Shown here one piece after another: positions 17,804 to 25,205 of a stretch of 64,000 nucleotides of DNA. The stretch is from Stutzerimonas balearica DSM 6083 (lineage in GTDB: Bacteria > Pseudomonadota > Gammaproteobacteria > Pseudomonadales > Pseudomonadaceae): contig NZ_CP007511.1 in the NCBI RefSeq assembly GCF_000818015.1, forward strand, positions 3,606,501-3,670,500. The letters run 5' to 3'. Made by a program: the position numbers and the translations under genes. Below the pieces are notes generated by a model that had not been told where the DNA came from, searched no databases, and was given only the letters and a program-made list of their open reading frames with translations. Each line of letters starts with the position of its first letter. Within the stretch, counting starts at the first letter, position 1.

Positions 17804-18454
17804 TCAGCCAGCGTCGGGTTGCACCTCCGGGGCGGCATGGGTGAATGCCTCCAGCGCCTCGCAGCGAGCAACCCGCGCGAGGATACGTGGATAGGCGTCC
17901 ATTGGGCAGTCGAAACGGCGGGCGTTGTACACCTGCGGCACCAGGCAGGCTTCGAGATAGCCGGGCCGCTGGCCCAGCGACAGCTCGTCACCAAAGGCTT
18001 CCAGCCCCACCTCCACCGACGCCAGGCCCTCGGTGACCCAGTGCCGGTACCAGGCATTCTTCGCCTCGTCGTCGACGCCGAGCTCGCCGGACAGGTACTT
18101 GAGCACGCGCAGGTTGTTCAACGGGTGGATATCGCAGGCGATGTGCATGGCCAGTGCGCGCACCTGGGCGCGGCGCACCGGATCGTCCGGCAGCAGCGCC
18201 GGCACCGGAAACACCTCGTCGAGGTACTCGAGGATCGCCAGCGACTGGGCGATGCGCGCGCCGCCGTTGACCTCGTCGACCAGCAGCGGCACCAGCCTCT
18301 GCGGGTTGAGCGCGCGGTACTCGGCGGCGTGCTGCTGGCCGCCGTCCTTGACCAGATGCACCGGCACCTGGCGATAGGCCAGGCCCTTGAGGTTCAGCGC
18401 GATGCGCACGCGGTAGGCGGCGCTGGAGCGCCAGTAGCCGTAGAGTTTCAACAT
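17804..18454 (-). CDS. maiA: Maleylacetoacetate isomerase (zeta-class GST)
   Basis: 216 residues. Isomerises maleylacetoacetate to fumarylacetoacetate using glutathione, the fifth step of tyrosine breakdown. The zeta-class signature SSAAYRVRIALNLKG gives the Ser-Ser-Cys/Ala active-site region, and the C-terminal helical domain has CDIHPLNNLRVL. It lies 90 bp downstream of fah, separated by a palindromic repeat, in the order hmgA-fah-maiA. Confidence 0.95.
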   Translation of the reverse strand: MLKLYGYWRSSAAYRVRIALNLKGLAYRQVPVHLVKDGGQQHAAEYRALNPQRLVPLLVDEVNGGARIAQSLAILEYLDEVFPVPALLPDDPVRRAQVRALAMHIACDIHPLNNLRVLKYLSGELGVDDEAKNAWYRHWVTEGLASVEVGLEAFGDELSLGQRPGYLEACLVPQVYNARRFDCPMDAYPRILARVARCEALEAFTHAAPEVQPDAG

Positions 18455-18472
18455 GGCGAACCACCCTGAGCC

Positions 18473-18548
18473 GTGGGGTGGAAAGCCGCGCAGCGATCTC
18501 CACCGGCTGCCTGTTCCGCGCGGTGGCTGTGAAGACCCTCCACCCTAG
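18473..18548. repeat. Palindromic repeat overlapping the fah stop codon
   Basis: A degenerate copy of the GTAGGGTGG...CCACCCTAC family: GTGGGGTGGAAAGC at one end and CCACCCTAG at the other, with GGTGGAAAG/TCTCCACC inside. The CTA of the right end is the fah stop codon (TAG on the coding strand). Confidence 0.65.
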
Positions 18549-19528
18549 CCTTCATATTTCTCCACCTGCTGATCGATGGCGCCAAAGATGCTCTGCCCGG
18601 CGGCGTCGAACATCTCGATACGCACCCGGTCGCCGAACTTGAGGAACGGCGTCTTCGCCTCGCCGTGCTCGATGACCTCGAGCATGCGCTTCTCGGCCAG
18701 GCAGGACGAGCCGGCACTGCGATCGTAGTTCGACACCGTGCCCGAGCCGATGATGGTCCCGGCGCCCAGCGGGCGGGTGCGCGCGGCGTGGGCGACCAGG
18801 GTCGGGAAGTTGAAGGTCATGTCGGTGCCGGCATCCGGCTGGCCGAACAGCTCGCCGTTGATGTGCGAAACCAAAGGCCGATGCACCTTGCCGTCGCGCC
18901 AGGTTTCGCCCAGCTCGTCCGGGGTCACCGCCACCGGCGAGAAGCTCGACGAAGGCTTGCTCTGGTAGAAGCCGAAGCCCTTGGCCAGCTCGCCGGGAAT
19001 CAGGTTGCGCAGCGACACGTCGTTGACCAGCATCAGCAGCTGGATGTGCGACGCCGCCTCGGCCGGCGTCGCGCCCATCGGCACGTCGCTGGTGATCACC
19101 GCCAGCTCGCCTTCCAGGTCGATGCCCCAGGCCTCGTCGGCCAGCCGGATCGGGCTGTGCGGCGGGATAAAGGCATCGGCGCCGCCCTGGTACATCAGCG
19201 GGTCGTGCCAGAAGGATTCCGGCATCTCGGCGCCGCGCGCCTTGCGCACCAGCTCGACGTGGTTGACGTAGGCGCTGCCATCGGCCCAGTGATAGGCGCG
19301 CGGCAGCGGGCTGTGGCAGGCGGTCTGGTCGAAGGCGAAGGCGCCCTCCTCCAGCCCGTCGTTGAGGCGCTGGTAGACCGCCTCCAGCTTCGGCTTGCAG
19401 TAGTTCCAGTCATCCAGCGCGGCCTGCAGCGTGGCGGCGATCTGCGGCACTTTCACCGCCTGGGCGAGATCACGGGAGACGACGACGAGCACGCCGTCGC
19501 GGCCCTGGTTGAGGGTTGCGAGTTTCAT
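18545..19528 (-). CDS. fahA: Fumarylacetoacetate hydrolase (short bacterial type)
   Basis: 327 residues, FAH fold. Cleaves fumarylacetoacetate to fumarate and acetoacetate. Motifs include EGELAVIT, the metal-site acidic residues around WGIDLEGE, LLMLVNDVSLRN and GTIIGSGTVSN. It is the short type of about 325 residues, not the 430-residue type common in P. putida. The ATG overlaps the hmgA stop (TGATG), so the two are coupled. The stop codon is provided by a repeat end. The longer in-frame start at 19714 lies inside hmgA and is not used. Confidence 0.93.
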   Translation of the reverse strand: MKLATLNQGRDGVLVVVSRDLAQAVKVPQIAATLQAALDDWNYCKPKLEAVYQRLNDGLEEGAFAFDQTACHSPLPRAYHWADGSAYVNHVELVRKARGAEMPESFWHDPLMYQGGADAFIPPHSPIRLADEAWGIDLEGELAVITSDVPMGATPAEAASHIQLLMLVNDVSLRNLIPGELAKGFGFYQSKPSSSFSPVAVTPDELGETWRDGKVHRPLVSHINGELFGQPDAGTDMTFNFPTLVAHAARTRPLGAGTIIGSGTVSNYDRSAGSSCLAEKRMLEVIEHGEAKTPFLKFGDRVRIEMFDAAGQSIFGAIDQQVEKYEG

Positions 19529-20667
19529 CAGGATTCCTTGCCCGGCGCACGCCAGGAGTTGACGTATTCGGGGACATCGACGGCTGCAGCGGCCTCGCCG
19601 ACCTCCAGCGCGCGGCGGGTGTCGATCATCACCGCCACCTCGTCGGCAAAGGTCGCCGGGTCGGTGCTGGCCTTCTTCAGCGCCTTCGGGTGCGGCCCGT
19701 GGGGGAAGCCGCAAGGGTGGAAGGTCACCATGCCCTGCTCGATGTTGTCGCGGCTGAAGAAGTTGCCGCGGTGGTAGAACAGCACTTCGTCGTAGTCGTC
19801 GTTGTTATGGAAGAACGGCACCTTCAGCGCACCCGGATCGGATTCCACCGGCCGCGGGGTGAAGGTGCAGACCACGAAACCGTTGGCGACGAAGGTGGTG
19901 TGCGCCGACGGCGGCAGGTGGTAGCGATGGCTCATCAGCGGGCGGATGTCGCGCCAGTTGAGCCGTACCACGGTGTTGTCGCCGTGCCAGCCGACCACGT
20001 CCAGCGGGTTGTACGGGTAGGTCACGGTGGTGATCTGGTCTCGCCGCTTGATGCGGATCTGCCAGGGGTTCTCGTCCTGCTGCGCGCGGAAGGCGTCGTC
20101 CAGCCGCGGATGGTCGAGCACCGCGGCGTCGAAGATGGCGTGCGGGCCGACCAGGCCTTTTTCCGGCAGCTGGTAGGCGCCGTCGGTGTTCTCGATCAAC
20201 AGCATGAACACCGGCTGCGTCGCCTCGATGCGCCAGGCGGTGCCGCGCGGGATCATCAGGTAGTCGCCGTCGCGGAATTCCAGGTGGCCGAAGTCGCAGT
20301 ACAGATGCCCGGCGCCCTCGTGAATGAACAAGAGCTCGTCACCGTCGCCGTTGCGCACCAGATGACGCATGGCGCCGTTGGTCTTCCACAGGCGCAGCTT
20401 GACGTCGGCATTGTGCAGCGCCAGCGGCGCCTGCAGCGGGCAGTCGCCTTCGCTGGGGATCTGATTGAAGTTGAAGGCGTGCGGACGCAGAGGCCCTTCC
20501 CAGTCGATCCAGCCGGTCGGCGGATGCTTGTGATGCAGGTGCGAAGCCGGGCCGAAGAAGCCTTCCCGGCCCATTTCGCGCTCGTAGGTGCCCTGCGGAA
20601 AATCGCAGTGCGCCTGACGCGAACTCTCACCCTCGCGGATGGGGAAACTGATCCATTTGCGGCTCAT
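19528..20667 (-). CDS. hmgA: Homogentisate 1,2-dioxygenase (short type)
   Basis: 379-residue cupin that opens the homogentisate ring to maleylacetoacetate. Iron ligands are expected in the C-terminal barrel around PFFHNNDDYDEVLFYHRG (a Glu and a His) and in FHPCGFPHGPH. It begins MSRKWISFPIREGE after a good CGAGGAGAG site; the in-frame ATG at 20769 is inside a repeat. The length is that of the short bacterial group, matching the short Fah next door. It lies 198 bp from hppD across a palindromic repeat, so it may have its own promoter. No CA motif is seen. Confidence 0.93.
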   Translation of the reverse strand: MSRKWISFPIREGESSRQAHCDFPQGTYEREMGREGFFGPASHLHHKHPPTGWIDWEGPLRPHAFNFNQIPSEGDCPLQAPLALHNADVKLRLWKTNGAMRHLVRNGDGDELLFIHEGAGHLYCDFGHLEFRDGDYLMIPRGTAWRIEATQPVFMLLIENTDGAYQLPEKGLVGPHAIFDAAVLDHPRLDDAFRAQQDENPWQIRIKRRDQITTVTYPYNPLDVVGWHGDNTVVRLNWRDIRPLMSHRYHLPPSAHTTFVANGFVVCTFTPRPVESDPGALKVPFFHNNDDYDEVLFYHRGNFFSRDNIEQGMVTFHPCGFPHGPHPKALKKASTDPATFADEVAVMIDTRRALEVGEAAAAVDVPEYVNSWRAPGKES

Positions 20668-20722
20668 GTGCCTCTCCTCGTGATACCGCGTGATCTCAAT
20701 GCGAAGCGGTGGTTTCCGGTGC

Positions 20723-20842
20723 GTAGGGTGGATGGCGCGTAGGGTGGAAGACTGCGAAGCATCTTCCACGCGTCTGTGTCGGCCACGCGTCCGTGTCAGG
20801 CCTACCGAAACGCGTGGATGTGCTTCGCGACATCCACCCTAC
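20723..20842. repeat. Palindromic repeat between hmgA and hppD
   Basis: Two GTAGGGTGG starts (20723 and 20739), then GTGGAAGA/TCTTCCAC and CGTGGATGT/ACATCCACCCTAC hairpins, ending at 20842. Same family as the 6.1-kb copy. Confidence 0.8.
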
Positions 20843-20865
20843 GCAACCCCACCTCGACGCCGGCC

Positions 20866-21951
20866 TTACTCGCCCGCCTTGATCACGCCGCGGCGCACCT
20901 GGTCTTCCTCGATGGATTCGAACAGCGCCTTGAAGTTGCCTTCACCGAAGCCCTGGTTGCCCTTGCGCTGGATGATCTCGAAGAAGATCGGGCCGATCAC
21001 CGTGTTGGTGAAGATCTGCAGGAGGATGCCGTCATCCCCCGGCGCGCCGTCGATCAGCAGGTTCAGCTCGCGTAGCTGGTCGAGCGGCTCGCCGTGGCCG
21101 GCGACGCGGGTATCGACCTTCTCGTAGTAGGTCGCGGGGGTTGTCATGAAATCCACGCCGTTGCCACGCAGGCGGCGCACGGTCTCGTAGATGTCGTCGG
21201 TGGACAGCGCGATGTGCTGGATGCCCTCGCCGTGGTATTCGCGGATGAATTCCTCGATCTGCGATTTGTCGTCGGCCGACTCGTTGATCGGGATGCGGAT
21301 CTTGCCGCAGGGCGCGGTCATGGCACGGGAGAACAGACCGGTCAGCTTGCCTTCGATGTCGAAGTAGCGAATCTCGCGGAAGTTGGCGATGCGCTCGTAG
21401 AAACCGGACCAGACATCCATCTGCCCGCGCTTGACGTTGTGGGTCAGGTGATCGATGCACATCAGGCCGACGGCGTTGTCGTTCGGCGTACGGCCTTCGA
21501 TGTACTCGAAGTCGACGTCGTAGATGCTCTTGTCGCCGTAGCGGTCGACGAGATACAGCAGCGAGCCGCCGATGCCTTCGACGCAGGGGATGTTCAGCTC
21601 GCCGAAGTTGGCGTGGCTGCCGACCAGCTTGGCGCCCTGGGATTCGACGTAGGCGGCGGCCTGCGCGGCATTCTTCACCCGGAAGGCCATGGCGCAGGCG
21701 CTCGGGCCGTGCTTCTCGCCGAACTCGCGCACATGCCCGGTGGGGCTGCCGTTGAGCACGATGTTGATGTCGTGCTGCTGGAACAGCCAGACCTCCTTGG
21801 AACGGTGCTTGGCGGTTTCGGTAAAGCCCATTTGGGTGAACAGCGTGCGCAGCTGCTCGATGCCTTCGGCATTCGGCGCGGTGAATTCGACGAACTCGAA
21901 GCCGTCTGTGCCGATGGGGTTGTGCTGTTCGATCTTGGTCACGGCGTTCAT
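20866..21951 (-). CDS. hppD: 4-hydroxyphenylpyruvate dioxygenase
   Basis: 361 residues, two vicinal-oxygen-chelate modules. Converts 4-hydroxyphenylpyruvate to homogentisate. The facial iron triad is visible in CIDHLTHNVKRG (His), GIQHIALSTDD (His) and FFEIIQRKGNQGFG (Glu). The C-terminal gating helix is present. An AACAAGAA Crc-type motif sits directly before the AGGAGGCG ribosome-binding site, and a perfect 7-bp hairpin lies just beyond it. Transcription runs towards hmgA. Confidence 0.97.
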   Translation of the reverse strand: MNAVTKIEQHNPIGTDGFEFVEFTAPNAEGIEQLRTLFTQMGFTETAKHRSKEVWLFQQHDINIVLNGSPTGHVREFGEKHGPSACAMAFRVKNAAQAAAYVESQGAKLVGSHANFGELNIPCVEGIGGSLLYLVDRYGDKSIYDVDFEYIEGRTPNDNAVGLMCIDHLTHNVKRGQMDVWSGFYERIANFREIRYFDIEGKLTGLFSRAMTAPCGKIRIPINESADDKSQIEEFIREYHGEGIQHIALSTDDIYETVRRLRGNGVDFMTTPATYYEKVDTRVAGHGEPLDQLRELNLLIDGAPGDDGILLQIFTNTVIGPIFFEIIQRKGNQGFGEGNFKALFESIEEDQVRRGVIKAGE

Positions 21952-21963
21952 CTCGCCTCCTGG

Positions 21964-21971
21964 TTCTTGTT
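21964..21971 (-). promoter_or_regulatory. Crc/Hfq-type CA motif of hppD
   Basis: AACAAGAA lies 13-20 nt upstream of the ATG and touches the ribosome-binding site (CCAGGAGGCGAG). Confidence 0.7.
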
Positions 21972-21980
21972 ATCGGTTCA

Positions 21981-22000
21981 AGGGGGTTCACAGACCCCCT
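21981..22000 (-). other. Short perfect hairpin upstream of hppD
   Basis: AGGGGGT/ACCCCCT with a 6-nt loop, 30 bp upstream of the hppD start. It could be a 5'-leader structure or an operator; nothing in the sequence decides between them. Confidence 0.4.
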
Positions 22001-22087
22001 GCACGGGGTGGCTGGGCCCATGACAAACCAGCGCCGGCAGGCAAACAAGCCGTCCGCGCCGGCCTCGGCAGCGCCGCGCCCGCAATC

Positions 22088-22171
22088 GGTTGTCAGCTTT
22101 TCCTTACACCGCGCCGGCCGGGCCTTGGCGCGTTCGTTTGCCTTTCCACCCGTAACGAAAAGCTGACAACC
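22088..22171. repeat. Perfect 15-bp inverted repeat in the hppD/NSS intergenic region
   Basis: GGTTGTCAGCTTTTC (22088-22102) and GAAAAGCTGACAACC (22157-22171) are exact inverse copies 54 bp apart. A second interleaved pair, AGGCAAAC (22039-22046) and GTTTGCCT (22136-22143), crosses it. No open reading frame is credible here. The rest of 21972-22433 holds only this, two short repeat copies and an A-rich direct repeat. Confidence 0.7.
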
Positions 22172-22212
22172 AAGTGCGACAAGCTGCCGCACTACCGCTC
22201 CATATGCGGCCC

Positions 22213-22342
22213 GGCACAAAAAAACGGGCACAAAAAAAGTGGGCTGAAGCCCACCCTACGAGGCAGCAGGCCGGATTCCGAGGCGACAAAAGCGACCTCG
22301 CGACAAGTCCGACCAGCGCTGTAGGGTGGGCTTCAGCCCACC
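22213..22342. repeat. A-rich direct repeat and two inverted GGTGGGC/GCCCACC repeat copies
   Basis: GGCACAAAAAAA occurs twice (22213-22224, 22227-22238). It is followed by GTGGGC-TGAA-GCCCACCCTAC (22239-22259) and, in inverse orientation, GTAGGGTGGGC-TTCA-GCCCACC (22321-22342). These are short members of the window-wide CCACCCTAC family. Confidence 0.75.
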
Positions 22343-22433
22343 GGCCATGCCCACCAAGCCCATCTCACCGTGATGCGGGCTTCAGCTCAGCAATGCCTCC
22401 TCTATTGCATCCAGGGCCATCCGGGCGCTCGCC

Positions 22434-23843
22434 TCAGACGAGCCCGATGAGGTTGAGAAAGACCAGCACGATGGCCACCGGGGTGCCGTAGCGCAGCAGG
22501 TTCCACCAGAGGCTGAACCAGCCCGGCCGGCCGATGCCGACCGCCTCATGGACCAGCTCGCGGCGCAGCACCCAGCCGGTGAACAGCACGGTACCCAGCC
22601 CGCCGAGCGGCATCAGCCAGTTGGCCGTGAGGTAGTCCATGGTGTCGAACACCGTGCGGCCGAACAGCTGGTACTCGGCCCAGTGGTTGAACGACAGCAG
22701 GCAGGCCGTGCCCAGCAGCGCGAGCAGCGAACCGGTGAGCAGCACCGCGCGGCCACGGCGGATGCCGAAGCGCTCGGTCAGCCAGGCAATGCCCGGCTCG
22801 GACAGCGAGATCGTCGAGGTCACCGCGGCGAGCACCAGCATGACGAAGAACAGCCCGCCGACCAGCTGGCCGAGCGGCATCTGGCCAAAGGCGATCGGCA
22901 GGGTGACGAAGATCAGCCCCGGCCCGGCGCCGGGCTCCAGGCCGTTGGCGAACACCAGCGGGAAGATCGCCAGGCCGGCCAGCAGCGCGACCACGGTGTC
23001 GGCCAGCGCCACCAGCAGCGAGGTGCGCGCGATGGAGGTGCCCTCCGGCAGGTAGGAGCCGTAGGCCATCATCGCGCCGCAACCCAGGCTCAGGGTGAAG
23101 AACGCATGGCCCAGGGCAAGCAGCACACCCTTGGCGCTCAGCTGAGAGAAATCCGGCACGAACAGAAAGCGCAGCGCGGCGGCGAAATCGCCAGCCACCG
23201 CGGCATAGCCGACCAGCCCCAGCAGCAGCACGAACAGCCCGGGCATCAGCAGGCGCAGCGCGCGCTCCAGCCCGTCGCGCACGCCGAGGCCGACGATCAG
23301 CAGGGTCGCCGCGAGCACCGCCAGGCCGTAAAGCGCGAGCCGGCCGGGGTCGGCGAGCAGCCCTTCGAACAGTGCGCCGCTGGCCTGGCCGTCGACGCCG
23401 CTGAAGGCACCGCTCAGCGCCGTCGGCACATAGGCCAGCGCCCAGCCGGCCACCACCAGATAGAAGCCGAGGATCAGGAAGCCGGTGAAGGCGCCGAGCC
23501 AGCCGACCTTGCGCCAGTGCGGGCTGGCCCCGGCTTCGCGCGCCAGGCGGCCCATGGCGCCGGCCGGATTCTGCCGCCCACGGCGGCCGATCATGACTTC
23601 GGCCATCAGCAGCGGTATGCCGATGGTCAGGATGCAGGCGATGTAGACCAGCACGAAGGCACCGCCGCCGTTGGCGCCGGTGATATAGGGGAATTTCCAG
23701 ATGTTGCCCAGGCCCACGGCCGAGCCGGTGGCGGCGAGAAAGAACACCCAGCGCGAGGACCAGAGGCCACGGCTGGAGGCGGAACGGGCAGTTGCGGACG
23801 CGCCGGCGAAGCTGCCGGCAGTGAGGCGGGACGGTTCGGTCAT
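22434..23843 (-). CDS. Sodium-dependent amino-acid transporter, NSS family (second copy)
   Basis: 469 residues, about 11-12 TM segments, with the same TM1 signature GSAVGLGNIWKFPY and the GRRGRQNP loop as the copy at 16-17.7 kb. It is clearly a paralogue rather than a recent duplicate, since many positions differ. It lies just downstream of the Leu/Phe-type dehydrogenase and indolepyruvate oxidoreductase genes, so its substrate may be an aromatic or branched-chain amino acid. The leader has a double Crc-type motif next to GCAGGAAAC. Confidence 0.9.
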   Translation of the reverse strand: MTEPSRLTAGSFAGASATARSASSRGLWSSRWVFFLAATGSAVGLGNIWKFPYITGANGGGAFVLVYIACILTIGIPLLMAEVMIGRRGRQNPAGAMGRLAREAGASPHWRKVGWLGAFTGFLILGFYLVVAGWALAYVPTALSGAFSGVDGQASGALFEGLLADPGRLALYGLAVLAATLLIVGLGVRDGLERALRLLMPGLFVLLLGLVGYAAVAGDFAAALRFLFVPDFSQLSAKGVLLALGHAFFTLSLGCGAMMAYGSYLPEGTSIARTSLLVALADTVVALLAGLAIFPLVFANGLEPGAGPGLIFVTLPIAFGQMPLGQLVGGLFFVMLVLAAVTSTISLSEPGIAWLTERFGIRRGRAVLLTGSLLALLGTACLLSFNHWAEYQLFGRTVFDTMDYLTANWLMPLGGLGTVLFTGWVLRRELVHEAVGIGRPGWFSLWWNLLRYGTPVAIVLVFLNLIGLV

Positions 23844-23856
23844 TGCGGTTTCCTGC

Positions 23857-23869
23857 TTGTTGTTCTTGT
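23857..23869 (-). promoter_or_regulatory. Crc/Hfq-type CA motif of the second NSS gene
   Basis: ACAAGAACAACAA in the gene direction has overlapping AAnAAnAA matches (AAGAACAA, AACAACAA), 14-26 nt upstream of the ATG. Confidence 0.7.
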
Positions 23870-23893
23870 CAGGTCGGGCGAAGTGACGGAAGT

Positions 23894-23913
23894 GGGCGGC
23901 CGTGCGGCCGCCC
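23894..23913 (-). terminator. GC-rich hairpin after the amino-acid dehydrogenase gene
   Basis: GGGCGGCCG/CGGCCGCCC, a perfect 9-bp stem with a 2-nt loop, 7 bp past the stop. It has no T-run, so it may act only as an attenuator or as an mRNA 3'-end stabiliser. Confidence 0.45.
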
Positions 23914-23920
23914 GGGGGTA

Positions 23921-25006
23921 TCAGGCGTGCAAGCGCAGGGCCTCCGGCTGGCTGCCGCTGTCGAGCCGCTCGAGTGCCAGGCGGTCGGCGATCACCGAGG
24001 TCGGCTCGCCGCTGGCGGCGGCACGGGTGAAGATCTGCTGCAGGGTGTCACCAATGGCGCGCACATGGCCGTCTATCTGCGCGGCACTGCCGCCGATGCG
24101 CTGGTAGTAGACGTCGATGATGCCGCCGGCATTGATCGCGTAGTCCGGGGCGTACAGCTGGTTGCGGCGCTGCAGCTCGGCGCCGACCTGCGGCGTGGCC
24201 AGCTGGTTGTTCGCCGCCCCGGCGATCACCGGCGCGCGCAGCACCTCGAGGGTCTGCTCGTTGAGGATCGCACCCATGGCGCAGGGCGCGAAGACGTCCA
24301 CGTCCAGGCCGTAGATGTCCTGCGGGCGCACCACCTGGGCGCCCAGCTCGTCCATCGCCTGCTTGACGTTGGCATCGAAGATGTCGGCCACCCACAGCTC
24401 GGCGCCCGCGGCTTTCAGATGCCGCGCCAGACCCAGGCCGACATGCCCAACGCCCTGGATCGCCACTTTCAACCCGCCGAGGTCGTCACGCCCGAGCCGG
24501 TGGCGCACCGCTGCCTTGAGCCCGACGAAGACGCCCAGCGCCGTGGATGGCGACGGGTCGCCGCTGGTGATGCTGCCGTCGAGGGTCGCGCGCGGCGTGG
24601 CGCCGACCACATGGCGGGTGCGCTGGGCGAAGGCCTGCATTTCGGCATCGCCGGTGCCCGAATCGGCGGCGGTGATGTAGCGCCCGCCGAGGCTGTCGAC
24701 GAAGTCGCCCATGGCGTGTAGCAGCGCCTGGCTCTTGCCAGTATGCGGGTCGCCGATGATCACCGCCTTGCCGCCGCCGAGCTTGAGCCCGGCCAGCGAG
24801 GATTTCAGCGTCATCCCGCGCGACAGCCGCAGCACATCGCGCAGGGCCTCGTCGTCACTGGCGTAGGGGAACATCCGGCAGCCACCCAGCGCCGGCCCGA
24901 GGCGCGTGTCGTGGATGGCGATGATGGCCTTGAGCCCCGAAACCTGGTCATGGCAGAAGACCACCTGCTCGTGGCGGTCGAAGTCAGGATGAGCGAAGAC
25001 GGACAT
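23921..25006 (-). CDS. Leucine/phenylalanine-type amino acid dehydrogenase
   Basis: 361 residues of the Glu/Leu/Phe/Val dehydrogenase family; NAD-dependent oxidative deamination of an amino acid to its 2-oxo acid. The catalytic lysine region is GLKLGGGKAVI, and the Rossmann glycines are in AIQGVGHVGLG. The start MSVFAHPDFDRHE follows ACGAGGTAAC; a longer in-frame ATG at 25072 would put the CA motif inside the coding region. Together with the oxidoreductase next to it, it could feed aromatic or branched keto acids into acyl-CoA. Substrate choice is not settled by sequence. Confidence 0.88.
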   Translation of the reverse strand: MSVFAHPDFDRHEQVVFCHDQVSGLKAIIAIHDTRLGPALGGCRMFPYASDDEALRDVLRLSRGMTLKSSLAGLKLGGGKAVIIGDPHTGKSQALLHAMGDFVDSLGGRYITAADSGTGDAEMQAFAQRTRHVVGATPRATLDGSITSGDPSPSTALGVFVGLKAAVRHRLGRDDLGGLKVAIQGVGHVGLGLARHLKAAGAELWVADIFDANVKQAMDELGAQVVRPQDIYGLDVDVFAPCAMGAILNEQTLEVLRAPVIAGAANNQLATPQVGAELQRRNQLYAPDYAINAGGIIDVYYQRIGGSAAQIDGHVRAIGDTLQQIFTRAAASGEPTSVIADRLALERLDSGSQPEALRLHA

Positions 25007-25019
25007 TGGGGTTACCTCG

Positions 25020-25027
25020 TTCTTGTT
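25020..25027 (-). promoter_or_regulatory. Crc/Hfq-type CA motif of the amino-acid dehydrogenase
   Basis: AACAAGAA, 14-21 nt upstream of the ATG at 25006 and directly before the CGAGGTAA ribosome-binding site. Its position supports that start. Confidence 0.68.
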
Positions 25028-25144
25028 GGTCTGGCGCCCTGCCATGGGCAGGGCCTGCTTGTTCGGTATCACCGGGCGATGGGCCCGGCGGGTTCATCTG
25101 GCCCTGGGCGAACAGGGTGACGGGCCGCTGCTGCGTGCCCTGCC

Positions 25145-25162
25145 GGTGGGTTGAAGCCCACC
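25145..25162. repeat. Short GGTGGG/CCCACC hairpin repeat
   Basis: GGTGGG-TTGAAG-CCCACC lies 43 bp past the oxidoreductase stop. It resembles the GGTGGGC/GCCCACC copies near 22.3 kb. Confidence 0.6.
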
Positions 25163-25205
25163 GAACAACGCTGCCCGACGCGACGAGCGCCCAGCGCCGG
25201 GGCGC

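Noticed and set aside
19529-19714. Extended N-terminus of Fah within hmgA
   Set aside because: Low-complexity Arg/Gly-rich reading inside another gene; the conserved family start MKLATLNQGRDG is at 19528.
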